NCBI GenBank assembly: GCA_009760855.2
Contig: WPIO01000018.1
Location: forward strand, 4,123,001 to 4,187,000
Reading direction: 5' to 3'
From: Cristatella mucedo
Taxonomy: Eukaryota; Bryozoa; Phylactolaemata; Cristatellidae
Length of the DNA stretch: 64,000 nt
The first letter of the stretch is position 1. Every line of letters begins with the position of its first letter. Below the pieces are notes generated by a model. The model did not search any database. It was not told the origin of the DNA and saw only the letters and a list, made by a program, of their open reading frames with translations. The position numbers and the translations under genes are program-made. Shown piece after piece: positions 1-10,310 of the stretch.

Positions 1-325
1 GCACCTTGACAGCGCGCAGGCTCGACCCCACAGCTTCCTCCGAGGCGAGCGCAGCATTCGGTTGTTGCTGGTAAACCAGAGGAGTTGCAGAACCGCCTTT
101 CACTGCTCCGACAAAGCCTGACGCCCAGGCGCTGGGCGCTGCACCGCCGGCAGCCGTTCCGGGCGCCGACTGGGAGAATTGGGCGTGATGATGTGGAACT
201 TTCTGGATCACAGCTACTGCCTCAGAAAGGCCGGCAGCGGTCGTTGCTTTAGGAGGTGACCTTCGGGCACCGTCGAGGCGGCGAGCCAATTGCTGCGTCT
301 CTGTACTCACGACCGGAACCGTTGC
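1..325 (-). CDS. KY: KY-like gene, exon 7: Ala/Gln/Ser-rich C-terminal region (runs off window)
   Basis: Acceptor TTATTGGTAG|GCAACG is followed by 108 open codons in phase 0, the phase left by exon 6, up to the window edge. The peptide starts ATVPVVSTETQQLARRLDGA and continues with low-complexity Ala, Gly, Ser and Pro, including a HHH and a VYQQQ segment. The other two frames on this strand are broken by stops. I do not recognise the sequence; it looks like a disordered tail or a linker to a further domain. A donor could lie at the very edge (GTCAAG|GTGC), but this cannot be judged. Support is the open frame, acceptor and phase; there is no homology support. Confidence 0.55.
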
Positions 326-435
326 CTACCAATAAAGTAAAGGTAGTTCAAGTGTCCACCAAACAGGTCAGCGAATATTATGACACCTTGCAGCAGCCAA
401 AGCAGCAGCCGAAGCTCGACCAAGGAGTAAAACCA

Positions 436-960
436 AACACTCAAAATCGGCTCAGCCAGCATATCTCCTGTTGAATCCGCACGAAATCTGGGCGTCCTGT
501 TCCAAAATGACTTTTCATTATGCGACCACATCAGCCCCACATTCAAGTCTGCCTACTTTCAGCTACATATTATCGCTTAAATTCGGGCTTGCATATCAGG
601 GATACTACATACTAAAATTTACTCATGTATTTGTGACACCGCATCTCGACTTCTGAAACTCACTGCTTGCTGGTCTTCCGGCCTGTGCAATCAGCAGCAT
701 ACAGTTGATGCAAAACTCGGCAGCTAGGCTTGTCTGTCGTAACTGTTGCAACTGCCACATCAAACCACTTTTAGCAGACCTGACTGGCTCCCAGTCAAGT
801 AGCTATTGCCTTCAAGGTTCTGTCAGTCACTTTTAGGTCACTTCATCCTATGGCTCCAGCCTACCCATCAGAACTACTCCCTGGCTAAGCTCGGCATCAT
901 ACCTCCTGCTTTATAAATTAAGTCGTTTAGCTATAATAATGGTACACTTGATAAAGTGCC
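436..960 (+). mobile_element. LINE family A fragment, strongly decayed
   Basis: Matches the C-terminal half of the family-A ORF2 with many frameshifts: a GSASISP-like stretch near 445, a GVLFQND-like stretch, then a SxYFQLH-like stretch, a VTPHLDF motif near 640 and a CAISS...LVQNSA region near 690-730. Stops break it repeatedly. The 3' hairpin tail is not clear. Confidence 0.6.
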
Positions 961-1282
961 TATGGCTTCTTAGTTAATGACCTGGTGAGTGTTTTGGACC
1001 AGTTGACTTAAGGAAAATGCACTTAAGTCTTCGGGTAGCTTTCAGGTTGTCGAAGCTCATAGTCCTATGCTCCTGATTGCATACATTTTGGGTTGCTTCA
1101 TTTTCGCCTAATAAAAACAGCACCGGGTACGGACAAGTTGCTGAGCTGGCAGTTGCATTAATTTCTGGCAGCACAAAAGCCAATGAGTGCTCTCTTAATT
1201 GCTCTTCTCTCTAGGATGAGTCCTGAAGCTGCGAAATTCGTTAATTTCTTACGGCTCTAAAAAAAAAGAGGGAGCTTCACTG

Positions 1283-2340
1283 TGTAATGTAATGTTATGT
1301 ATCTCCTTCTGTAACTCCACAAAGTCATAAACACTATGTGGGTGTTACGCAAGAGAGTTTTGTATAGCGCACTCATAGCGGCTTTCGGTACGCATTCGGT
1401 AGCCAATAGACTTCGTCTCATGCAACAAAGAGAAAGTGGGAAGCATAGCAGAGTCAGGAGAGCAGTTGAGGTTGAAAGTAGCAGCTCAGGATCACTGAAA
1501 AGGATGAGCCATAGTCGGCAACAGGAGAGTTTTTGCCGTTGCATGAGAATTGTGGAAGCGAGTTCCACAGTCTAGGACCTGTACAGCTAAAGCTTCTGTC
1601 GCCAATGGAACTTAAGCAGAGGAATGGAACAGCTAATCTATTGTCCACACAGGACCTGAGGGCGCAAACAGGCTGAAACTGGTGCAGCAGTTCAGCTAGG
1701 TACGAAGGAGCCAAGCCGTGGTGGGCCTTATGGGTCAGCCTAAGAACTTTGCTCTGTATCTGTTGCTCAACCGGCATCCATCCTAGCTCTTTTAGCAAAG
1801 GAGACACGTGCTCAAACCTTTGGGACTTGAAAACTAGCCTTGCAGCCATATTCATAGCCAGCTGCAGTGGCCTAGTTGCTTTGTTTGGTGGCCCAGCCAA
1901 AAGGGAATTACAGTAATCAAGCCGAGACAGAACTAATGAGCTAGTTAAGTTTTTTACAAGACACTGTGGAAAACAGCTCCTAATCTTGGATAGGGATCGG
2001 ATGTGATGGCTAGCTGTGGAAGCAGTCTTCTGAATGAAGCTTTTAAAATTGAGGCAGCTGTCGAAAACGACACCTAAATTTCGAGCACGTGGTGATCGTC
2101 GCACAATAGCATCACCTATTAGAAGAGCAAAGCCTTTTAATCTAGCCACATGTTTAGGGTGTCCTATGAGCAGCAGCTCGGTTTTATCGTCATTTAATTT
2201 CAAGAAGTTTTCCGACATCCAGGATCGAAGCCGGCAAGACAAGCATTCAATTTCTCAGTTGCTGCAGCAGATTCCGACGGTTTTAATGACGAATACAGCT
2301 GAGTATCGTCGGCATAAAAGCTTCACTGGTCCCATAAAAA
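1283..2340 (-). mobile_element. LINE family B copy, 5'-truncated
   Basis: On the minus strand the reverse-transcriptase end and C-terminal domain of an L2/CR1-type LINE read almost continuously over 262 codons, from SWMSENFLKLNDDKTELLLI through SRLDYCNSLLAGPP and GLAPSYLAELL to a DRSFSCTGPRLWNSLPQF-type ending. The 3' end carries the family signature TTACAGAAGGAGATACATAA followed by short TTACA-type repeats at 1283-1300. It lies in KY intron 6, on the same strand as that gene. The ORF is truncated, so the copy is dead. Confidence 0.85.
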
Positions 2341-2927
2341 TGGTTTCCATTGTACTAAGATTTTTCTAATGTTCAAATAAATTCTATAGAATTTAACTAC
2401 TTAACAAGTTACATTATGATCCTCTCAAGCATACCAGTAATGGCTATACGTAAATATATTCACAAAATCCCTGTAAATTGGTATATATATATATATATAT
2501 ATATAGGCACATACATACAACACAAATACACACTTTGCATATATGTATATATATATACATACACATATAAACTTGTAGATGTATATAAAATACATAAATA
2601 CAGGTATATACACCTGCACCTGAGATATATGCATATGTCTCTAGATCTTTGATTTAATCTCAGCAGTCCAACGAGTCCTAACTTAGCACTGCTGCTAACC
2701 TAACTTTCCATGCAATATGCTAACCCTCATTGAGTGATTTGTGAGCAAGGTGTTACAGCCTTGCCGGCATATTCAACTTTGAAATTAGCACATTATAGTG
2801 TATTGCTCCTTCCATACTTGCTTGTATGTTTTTAACGCAAATCTTGATGCCGAAAATCTAAAGGGAACGGCATATCTTCAAATCCAATGATGAACGGCTC
2901 ACAAGCCTGCGGTTGGGGATGGATCTT

Positions 2928-3002
2928 ACCTAAACGATAAGGTGCTTACACTAGACGACCGAGGTCGTGGGTTCAAATCCCGAAGCAGGCAATCATTGAC
3001 TC
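2928..3002 (+). mobile_element. tRNA-like SINE head joined to a LINE-A copy
   Basis: Contains TAAGGTGCTTACACTAGACG and, about 20 nt on, GGGTTCAAATCCCGA, a good pol III B box. A 5'-truncated LINE-A begins within about 15 nt, without its own 5' part. The same arrangement recurs near 54440. Confidence 0.5.
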
Positions 3003-3790
3003 ACCTAAACAATCAAGTCTGCCTGCTTTCAGATACATTGAATTGCTACAATTTGGGCTCGTTTAGACAGGGATGCTACATCTAAGTTGATCCATGCATT
3101 TGTGACATCCCATCTTGACTTCTGTAACTCACTGCTTGATGGCCTACCGGCATGTGCAATCATGCACTTACAATTGGTGCAAAACTCTGCAGCTAGGCTT
3201 GTCTGTCGTGAGCATTGCAGTTGCCACATCACACCAGTTCTTGCCGACCTGCACTGGCTACTAGCAAAGCAACGGATCGACCACAAGGTTTTGTTGCTCA
3301 CTTTCAAGTTCCTTCATTCTCTGGCTCCAGCCTACCTATCAGATCCACTGCACCACCAGGCTAACCACCATACCATCTGCTTTTCGGAATCCAACTGTTT
3401 ACCTATACCTCGTACTAACCTCAAATCCTTTGGAGACCGTGCCTTTAGTTTGTATGCTCCCAAAGCCTGGAACTCACTCCCGACTTCCGTCACGACATTC
3501 TCTGGCTTGACCACATTTAAAAGAATTAAAAAACGTTGCTATTTATGACAGCACAGGTCCCTGTGATTCATCCTTTATGTGCTTATGCATGCTGACACTG
3601 TTGCATGCTGCCACTAACCACACTTGCATGCTCCCTGTGCATGTCACCCCTAACCATGTTATTCATGTTGTTTATCAAGCATGATACCACTCACCACTCG
3701 ATCGTGTTTCCTTAGCAACAAATGTAAAGCGCCTAAAAAGAGATTGAGTTCTTTGAGGGTGCTTTATCAAGTGTATTATTTTTATTATTC
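3003..3790 (+). mobile_element. LINE family A copy, 5'-truncated
   Basis: The C-terminal part of ORF2 is open for 153 codons (3087-3548): HAFVTSHLDFCNSLLDGLPA, LVQNSAARLVC, LADLHWLLAKQRIDHKVL, SLAPAYLSDPL, and an ending FSLYAPKAWNSLPTSV. The 3' UTR follows with the hairpin tail (TAAAGCGCCTAAAAAGAGAT...) and TATT-rich end near 3780. The copy is truncated at its 5' end. Confidence 0.85.
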
Positions 3791-3934
3791 TGTATATTAG
3801 CGAAAGCCATGAAGGCAAAAAGTGGCTCTTATGTCATTGTGTAAATTCTAAATAGGCTGATTATTATGTTTTACAACCATGGCTGTGAAGCACATAAGGA
3901 GCCATTGCAGCCATGTCTGCCAGCCAGTTTTGAT

Positions 3935-4065
3935 GGAGGGGTTATGGTGCTCATATTAACGACCTGGGTTGCGGGCTCCAGTCCAATGGCATTTCAAAGT
4001 GGCTGAATCAGGATTAAGTTCTCTAAGGGTGCTATACAAGTAAATTAAACGAATTATATAGATAT
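3935..4065 (+). mobile_element. SINE with tRNA-like head and LINE-A-like tail
   Basis: A tRNA-like head (TTATGGTGCTCATATTAACG, then GGGTTGCGGGCTCCAGTCC as a decayed B box) is followed by a short body and GGATTAAGTTCTCTAAGGGT, the same 3' tail as LINE A. This suggests the SINE is mobilised by LINE A. Confidence 0.5.
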
Positions 4066-4589
4066 CTTGCTTTTCTTGGACAATGAACGATATATTCTAG
4101 TTATCCTTGATCGTTGAACCAGAGCCTTAATTTCGAAAACAGGCATTTCCCCATACAATTAGTTGCCCACTTAGGACTAGTGTACAAAAACCGTTAAAGA
4201 AATGCACTGTACATGGTCCAAAAAGCATTAGGAATCACAGTTATGTCTAACAGCGATGAAAATTCCAGAATAGTGCAGTAGCTATCCCGGAATAACGCAG
4301 TGGCTTCAAAGCTGTTGGTAGTGCTGAAGGAAGTGTGAGACTCCAAGGCTCGTGAGGGATGATGCAGCAGTTTCAGATCCTTGTTAGTGCGGCTCCTTCC
4401 TACCTTGCTCTTTCGAATCTCTACTGCAGAGCCAGCATTATTCGTACAGAAATCTCGCTTGACTGTCCCTAACGGAAAAGCATTCCTTAATGAATCGCTC
4501 AGCAGACTGATCCCTAATGACCACTATGGAATGTCTAATAATCAAGATTGTATGTGAAGCTACACAACAGCAAGCCTAAGGAAAAGTAT

Positions 4590-4722
4590 TTAAAAAATCT
4601 AATTCATTTGTGTAGCCCCCTGAGAGAATCAAATATCTCTCCTGGTGCTTCACATGTGCAGCAGGGCTCGAGCCCACGACGTTGGGGGTCACAGGTGAGC
4701 ACCTTATCATGATGATGATGAT
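4590..4722 (-). mobile_element. SINE with tRNA-like head and LINE-A-like tail
   Basis: Minus strand: head AAGGTGCTCACCTGTGACCC, B box GTGGGCTCGAGCCCTGC, then AAGCACC...GATATTTGATTCTCTCAGGG, a decayed LINE-A-type tail ending near 4600. Another LINE-A tail follows at 4728. Confidence 0.5.
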
Positions 4723-4727
4723 AATAA

Positions 4728-4812
4728 TAATAATAATAATAACACCCTGATAAGGCACCCTCAGAGAACTCAATCTCTTTCTAGGCGCTTTACATTTGCT
4801 ACAAAGGACCCT
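4728..4812 (-). mobile_element. LINE family A 3' tail fragment
   Basis: Minus strand: GCAAATGTAAAGCGCCTAGA, GAGATTGAGTTCTCTGAGGG, then TGCCTTATCAGGG and ATT repeats. Only the last 80 or so nt of the element remain. It lies about 120 nt from KY exon 6. Confidence 0.75.
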
Positions 4813-4933
4813 TGGGCCAAAGCTACACGTTCCCTTCGTACAAAGATGGGCTGCAAAAATAAAATGCAGGCAATACCAGCATGTAAGACAAGCAACCACC
4901 GAACACGCTGCTACAGCAGGCGAAGTATTTTAC

Positions 4934-5352
4934 CTTCTGCCCGTCGTACTCGTAGCATTGCTGCTGGTCGACCTCGCAAAAGATCAGATTGGCAGTATCA
5001 GCCTTGTCAGGCTCGTCATCCGACACAACAAGCAGGTATTGGCACACGTGCACGAACGTGTTGCCGTCTGTGGCCGGATTGTTGGCATAAACCTCCAGAG
5101 TGTAGCGGCCGAGGCGCGGCAGGTCGAGAAGGATCGAGATCCTCTTGCTGCTGTCGGCCTGACCGCTGGGCGGCGACAATTTGACGCAGAGCTCGCACTC
5201 TTGTGGCGTCAGCTCGTCGTGCCGAACGCGAGCCAGCAGGCGAATCTCGGGCGTCGCCGAGTCAAAGCCTAGTTCGGCATGACCCTTCGGATCTGCTTTC
5301 AAAGCAGCCTCTTGCTGATGGGGCAGCAGCCCGCTCTGGTACAGCACAGGCC
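4934..5352 (-). CDS. KY: KY-like gene, exon 6: second KY Ig-like domain
   Basis: Acceptor GCGCACAG|GGCC and donor CAGAAG|GTAAAA bound 419 nt, two bases plus 139 codons. The peptide begins PVLYQSGLLPHQQEAALKAD, then GHAELGFDSATPEIRLLARV, a CELCVKLSP strand, RISILLDLPRLGRYTLEVYA and HVCQYLLVVSD, ending in an acidic linker with CYEYDGQK. GLLP..., the GHAELGF strand, the PxxGxYxLEvYAnxPxxxGxTxxHVcQYLv ending and the spacing are those of the C-terminal KY module of invertebrate relatives. An open frame upstream of the acceptor runs into a LINE-B copy and is not coding for this gene. Confidence 0.88.
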
Positions 5353-5581
5353 CTGTGCGCAATTGAATTACACGAATCAGGGTCGAACTATGGGCCAGAC
5401 TAATTTTAAACAGCATCGGTGGTGGTGCCGTCAGAGCTAGGAGTAGGCCTGACGAGGATGCGATATAGCAGTAGGCATGAACGAGTCGGACCATGTAATA
5501 CACATTGCAAGCAGTGCTCACTGAAAGAATCTGACCAAGTGATACGCATAGTGGAATGCCAATAAATAACATGATCTCGCC

Positions 5582-7190
5582 ATGTAATGTTATGTATCTC
5601 CGTCTGTAACTCCACAAAGCTATAAAGATTATGCAGGTGTTACTTAGGAGAGTTTTGTATAGGCACTCACAGCCTAAGCCGCTTTCGGTATGCATTTGGC
5701 AGCCAACAGAGTTCATCTCATGCAACAAAGAAAAAGTGAGAAGCGTAGCTGAGTCAGGAGAGCAGTGGAGGTAGAGAGTAGCATGGAAGTAGCAGCTCAG
5801 GACGGCTAGCAATCATGTGCCACAGTCAGCAGCAGGAGAGTAGATGTCGTTGCATACGAATCCGGAAGCGAGTTCCACAGTCTAGGACCTGCAGAGCTAC
5901 AGCTTCTGTTGCCAACGGTCTTTAAGTTGAAGAATCTATTCTAACAGCTAATTTATTGTCAATAGAGGTCCTTAGGGCACGAGGAGGCTGAAGCTGGTGC
6001 AGCAGTTCAGCTAGGTATGCAGGAGCCAAGCCGTGGTGGACCTTGTGGATCAACGTAAGAACTCTGCTCTTTATCCGTTGATCTACCGGCAGCCATCCTA
6101 ACTCTTTTCGCAAAGGAGACACATGGTCACACCTCTGGGATTGGCAAACAAGCCTTGCAGCTGTATTCAAAGTCAGCTGCAGTGGCCTTGTGGCTTTTTC
6201 GGAAGCACAGCCCAAAAGGGAATTACAATAAACTAGCCGAGACAGAACTAATGAGCTAGTTAAATTTTTGCAAGCCGCCGTGGAAGACAGCTCCTCATCT
6301 TAGATATGGATTGGGCGTGATGGTTATCTGGAAGCAGTGTTCTTAACGAAGCTTTCAAAATTTAGGCAGCTGTCAAAGACGGCACCTAAATTCCGAGCAC
6401 ATTGTGATGGTCTCTCAACAGCTTCACTTGAAAGAGGAGCCTTCTAGTCCAGCCACACGCTTAGGCGCACCTCTTATGACCAGCAGTTCAGCTTTGTCCT
6501 TGTTTAGTATGAGGAAATTTGCCGACATCCGGATCGAATGTCTGCAAAGCAGTTTATCAATTGCCGAAGCAGATTCCAACGCTTTACATAACAAATATAG
6601 CCGAGTATCATCAGCATAAAAAAAGATGGCCTGTTCCATGGACCTGAATCACTTTTCCCACCCAAGCTTGAGCATAAATGGAGAACAGCAATGGACTGCT
6701 TGAAGGACTCCACAGGTGACTGCTCTGGTGGATGAGACCTGACCCCCACACGACACGGTTTGAACACGATCAGACACGCACGATTTAAACCAGGCCAGTG
6801 CCTTATCTGCCAGGCCGATCGTTTTTCTTAATCGTTCAATCATCGCAGGACATCGTAATCAATGGTGTCGAAGGCAGCTGATAGATCTAGCAGCACTAGG
6901 GCAGTGGCATTCCATCATCGTTGATGCATAGGATGTCACTGGTAACACAGAGGAGAGCAGTTTCAGTGGAGTGCTTCTGCTTGAACCCCCCACTGAAATT
7001 CTTCGGACATTTAATTCTTTTCAGTGTGTGCTATGTACTGTTTAGCAACAATTTCTTCAAGAATCTTTGAGAAAAAAAGGAAGAAGGAAAACTAGAAGAT
7101 AGTTTGCAAGGACCTCTGCATCTAATCCAGGCTTTTTTAGTATCGGTCTAACGATTGCCGATTTGAAGGACTCAAGTAAAAATTTCTTGA
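5582..7190 (-). mobile_element. LINE family B copy, the longest of its family here
   Basis: On the minus strand, starting near 7190: SFKSAIVRPILKKPGLDAE, an NYxLVFLLPFFSKILEE-like block, then LVLLDLSAAFDTID (RT domain, near 6900-6860), FYADDTRLYL with the catalytic Asp pair near 6620, an NFLILNKDKAELLVI block and the C-terminal LGWLPVDQRIKSRVLTLIHK region (near 6080). The 3' end near 5582 has the TTACAG...GGAGATACATAACATTACA signature. Several frameshifts and stops make it a pseudogene. It lies just upstream of KY exon 6 in the same orientation. Confidence 0.8.
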
Positions 7191-7374
7191 TATCTACTAG
7201 CAAGCAGCAGTATAGCAATCAGATCTTGAGATTGCAGCATGCAGTGAAAGAATCATACCAGGAGACTTGGAAGTGTGCATTTATGGAATCATCAAACAAC
7301 AAATTTACTCGAAATAGCTATTTTCACCGAATAATAAGTGCAAAGGAAAAGCTATCAGATCGAACAGCCTCCTT

Positions 7375-7500
7375 TATATAGTGGCTGCAAAAGCTAAGTG
7401 GTTATCAGTCTACTTTCGGCTGGCAACAAAGGATTCCTTGTTGCAAGACTCGAACCCACGACTGGGTAGTGATGTTATGGGGCTGCCTACTCTGGTATGT
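7375..7500 (-). mobile_element. tRNA-derived SINE (family T), decayed
   Basis: Minus strand: B-box region GTGGGTTCGAGTCTTGCAAC, then AGGAATCCTTTGTTGCCAGC, a body matching the copies near 9.4, 10.2, 14.8 and 30.0 kb, and a terminal AGCTTTTGCAGCCACTATAT part. Confidence 0.55.
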
Positions 7501-8404
7501 ACAAGTACGTTATTATACATATTTTAAATTGCGGTTCATCTGACTGACCTTCAGAAGACTAAAAGGCTACAATTTCATACGTGCCCTTTTAAATGTCTTC
7601 TGATGCCTGTCATTTGATTAGGCAATAGACCACAAACTACTTGCCTTCCAGGTGTCTAAGTGACCTCTAGATTTCTACAAATACCAACCACTAACTGTAG
7701 ACTATTTTGCAAGATTGTGCTGCCTAGTGCTAGAACAGTGTTTGGCGTCAACGGCCAAGAATACTCTATTTGCATAATAAGCTATGGTAAGTGATGTACT
7801 GTTAAAGGTCATAATCATGCCATCTAGTCAGCTACAGGTAGAAAGGAACTGTTAAGTCCTGGAAACACATGCTTTCAAAATTCAAGTAAATGTTTCAGGA
7901 TTTTGGATTTGGATTTTGGTTTGGTTTGTGTGTACACTTTCAAGGTAGTTGCTTTTAAACAGGATGATAGCTCAGTGGTCTATGCAGATCTTGGTTGAGG
8001 CACAAATACATGCCCACGGCTTCGACTAATTTTGTGATGCGCGCGCTTCAATCCATGTCTAGGCAACAAGAAATCCTGACCAAAAAATATGCTCCCTCAG
8101 TCAGGAATACATAAGCACGATGCTGTCACCACATCGATGTGGCTAGGAGTGCAGTAGAATGGCACAGGCAATGCTGCTCCTGTCTGCAAGTTTTTGTTTT
8201 AAAGTTGCATTTCTCTCAGCTTATTTCAGCTTTTTAAGCTTGGAAATAGCCCCAAACACAAATATTGTGTGCTTCATATCTAGCTGGCAGAGCGAGTTAG
8301 CAATCACAACTAGAAATTCGTGAGAAGATGGCATTCGTTCGAGTGTGAGTGTCTGTGTCCCAGTATGCGTCTTTGCACGGTTCTGCATTAATGCATGATT
8401 GTGT
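7501..8404. other. Intronic stretch without recognised features
   Basis: KY intron 5. Mixed sequence with no long frame, no tRNA-like motif and no recognised repeat tail. Confidence 0.4.
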
Positions 8405-8434
8405 GATGTATGTGTTTGTGTGTGTGTGTGTGTG

Positions 8435-8466
<32 letters not shown>

Positions 8467-8717
8467 CTTGCATGTGCATGTGTGTGCGTGCACGCGATTA
8501 AATTTGTGTGTGTGTGAGTGTATGTGAGTGTGTGTGTGTGTGTGTGTGTGTGCGTGTGCATTTGTGTTTGTGTATGGGTGGGTGTGCATTTGTGTGTGTG
8601 AGTGTATGTGTGTGTGTGTGTTTGTGTGTGCGCGCGCGTGTGTGCGCGCGTGTGTGTGTGAGTGTGTGTGTGTGTGTGTGTGAGCGAGTGTGTGTGTGTG
8701 TGAGCGAGTGTGCGTGC

Positions 8718-8754
<37 letters not shown>

Positions 8755-8760
8755 GGTGAG
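8405..8760. repeat. TG/GT microsatellite, interrupted
   Basis: About 350 bp of TG dinucleotides with TGCG, TGAG and TT interruptions. It creates artefact Cys/Val and Thr/His frames on the two strands. It lies in KY intron 5, some 200 nt from the exon 5 donor. Alternating purine-pyrimidine sequence of this kind can adopt Z-DNA. Confidence 0.95.
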
Positions 8761-8969
8761 TCTGTATCTGCATGTATAAATGTGCATGTGCATGAGTGTG
8801 CATGGGAGAGTGAGATGCAGAAGCAACAAGACTAGCATGTGTGGGTGAATTCCATTAAATCCACTGAAAGACCATAGATCGGCGATCTTCATCCTGCCCC
8901 TCCGCCCTCCCCCTACCAGATCTGTCACCTCGCGGCAGCACCTATCACGAGCGAACCATGCAAGCTCAC

Positions 8970-9096
8970 CTGGTCCCCAGTTGCTGTCGGCTGCCGGTGG
9001 CAGCAGCGGAAAGCCGGTGGCCACGACCTGGGCGACGACCTTGTACTCGCACACCGCGTGGTACACCCTCTCTATGATCACGTTCTCTTCGGGATC
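8970..9096 (-). CDS. KY: KY-like gene, exon 5: end of first KY Ig-like domain
   Basis: Acceptor TCTTCAG|GATCC and donor GACCAG|GTGAGC bound 127 nt: 42 codons from phase 0 plus one base. The peptide begins DPEENVIIERVYHAVCEYKV and ends PPAADSNWGP. The closing NWGP motif is the family's normal junction to the second Ig-like repeat, and the next exon begins with Gly-Pro-Val-Leu-Tyr. The open frame continues past the donor into a TG microsatellite, where it would encode a Thr/His repeat; I take that as read-through of the intron, because the donor is canonical and the phase fits exon 6. Confidence 0.85.
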
Positions 9097-9334
9097 CTGA
9101 AGACAGATGGAAGCGGTGGCGATGGATGGGATGCAGGAAATTCACCGACACATGAGTAACTTGGCCAGCCGTGTATGGGGGTGATGCCAATTCGGCGGTG
9201 CAGTCGAGAGGTCGAGCCGCAGAGCAGCAGGTCGGCAGCTGGTGGCAGGGGGGTGGAGCGAAAGCAGCGACGACGACTCGGGAAAAATAAAGTTCGAGGC
9301 TGCCGCCGAGCAGATTCGGCGGCAGCCTTGTTTG

Positions 9335-9478
9335 CCCAGCAGCAGCAGAAGAGCCTTTACGGCCATTGCCACCGCTTGCAGTGGGGGGAATAAAGGATCG
9401 CTCAGTGCAGGATTCGAACCTGCGACCTCGGTCTCAAGAAGCAAGCAGCAGCACCTCGCCTCTGGGCCTATCGGGGCC
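9335..9478 (-). mobile_element. tRNA-derived SINE (family T) next to a splice donor
   Basis: Minus strand: GGCCCAGAGGCGAGGTGCTG matches a pol III A box region and GCAGGTTCGAATCCTGCACT a near-perfect B box, at tRNA-like spacing. The SINE body follows (GATCCTTTATTCC..., ACTGCAAGCGGTGGCAATGG, CCGTAAAGGCTCTTCTGC). Its 5' end lies about 20 nt inside the intron after KY exon 4, which is 400 nt long. Confidence 0.75.
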
Positions 9479-9496
9479 CAGTGCACACCAGCTCAC

Positions 9497-9959
9497 CTGC
9501 GCAGAGGCGTACACGGTGAAGTAGTAGTGACCGCGCTTGGGCGGCAAGAGGAAGTAGTTGACCTGCGCCGGCTTCGTCTCCTGCATGCAGCAGCGCACCA
9601 GCTCGGCGCTGCCCTTCTTTAGAGCATCGGCCTCAGTCTGCTCGCCGGTGGGCGCCAGCTGGAAGGAGTAGACGAGCGGGCTCGGGTTGCCGAGCGACAT
9701 CGCCAGGCCGCCGTCGGACGTGGTGCTGACGACCGCCGAGTGGTGGCTGAGGAAGGACATGCCGAACAGGAAGAAGTTCGACTTGGCGACCGGCAGGTCC
9801 TCGAACTGGTCCTGCGACAGTGGCCGGCTCAGCAGCTGCCACTTGGCGTCCAGCGGGAAGTGCGAGTAGATGAGCTGGCGTGGGTCGGTGCAGAAGTAGA
9901 AGTCGTCGTACTCGTACACCATGTTGTCGGTGTCGCCGCTGTCGCTCGATTTGACGAAC
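9497..9959 (-). CDS. KY: KY-like gene, exon 4: first KY Ig-like domain
   Basis: Acceptor TGACAG|GTTC and donor GCGCAG|GTGAGC bound 463 nt, one base of a split Arg codon plus 154 codons ending in phase 0. The peptide has the family hallmark YDDFYFCTDPRQLIYSHFP, then KWQLL..PLSQDQFEDLP, FFLFGMSFLSHHSAVVST and a beta-rich stretch ending HYYFTVYASAQ. In KY and hillarin this block directly follows the transglutaminase-like domain and forms an Ig-like module. This is the most diagnostic exon of the locus. A tRNA-derived SINE ends about 20 nt downstream of the donor in the short 400-nt intron that follows. Confidence 0.92.
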
Positions 9960-10139
9960 CTGTCAGAATGAAATGCCGCAACTGGCAATGCAGAAACGAT
10001 GCGATTCCCTCTTCGGCTGTGGCAGCTGCACGCCTAATGACGCTTGTCAATGGCGACAATGGACTTCCGTTTAACGTATAGTCAACTACAGTTGGATTAA
10101 TCCGGCTAGGTACAAAAAAATAAAATAAAATAAAATACT

Positions 10140-10310
10140 AGCTGATTTGACAGCCTCTTTTGCATAGCGACAGAAGAGCCTTTACGGCTGTCACCTCCAC
10201 TTGCAGCGGCATTAAAGGATCGCCTACAGCAGGATTCGAACCCGAGACCTCGGTCCCGAGGTCGTGAAAAGCAACCACCTTACCTAGCTAGTGTGCCATC
10301 GCGGTTCACA
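10140..10310 (-). mobile_element. tRNA-derived SINE (family T), well preserved
   Basis: Minus strand: TGAACCGCGATGGCACACTA then GCTAGGTAAGGTGGTTGC (A box region), TCTCGGGTTCGAATCCTGCT (B box), GGCGATCCTTTAATGCCGCT, TGCAAGTGGAGGTGACAGCC, GTAAAGGCTCTTCTGTCGC and the terminal GAGGCTGTCAAATCAGCTAG. Near the left end lie AAATAAAATAAAATA repeats (10115-10137), a likely 3' tail. Confidence 0.8.

Larger units (their letters stand above)
326..4933. other. KY intron 6: stretches without further features
   Basis: Outside the LINE, SINE and TA repeats listed separately, I see nothing recognisable at 960-1280, 2340-2925 (apart from a TA tract at 2480-2505 and a TA-rich stretch to 2640) and 4065-4590. Confidence 0.5.

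Noticed and set aside
4823-5812. Start codon of a 329-codon protein at 5812
   Set aside because: The upstream third is LINE-B and intron sequence; the real exon starts at the acceptor at 5353-5354.
8221-9081. 286-codon minus-strand ORF with Thr/His repeats
   Set aside because: It is KY exon 5 read through its donor into the TG microsatellite.
9400-9440. tRNA gene
   Set aside because: A and B boxes are present but no cloverleaf can be drawn; the same sequence recurs as a SINE.
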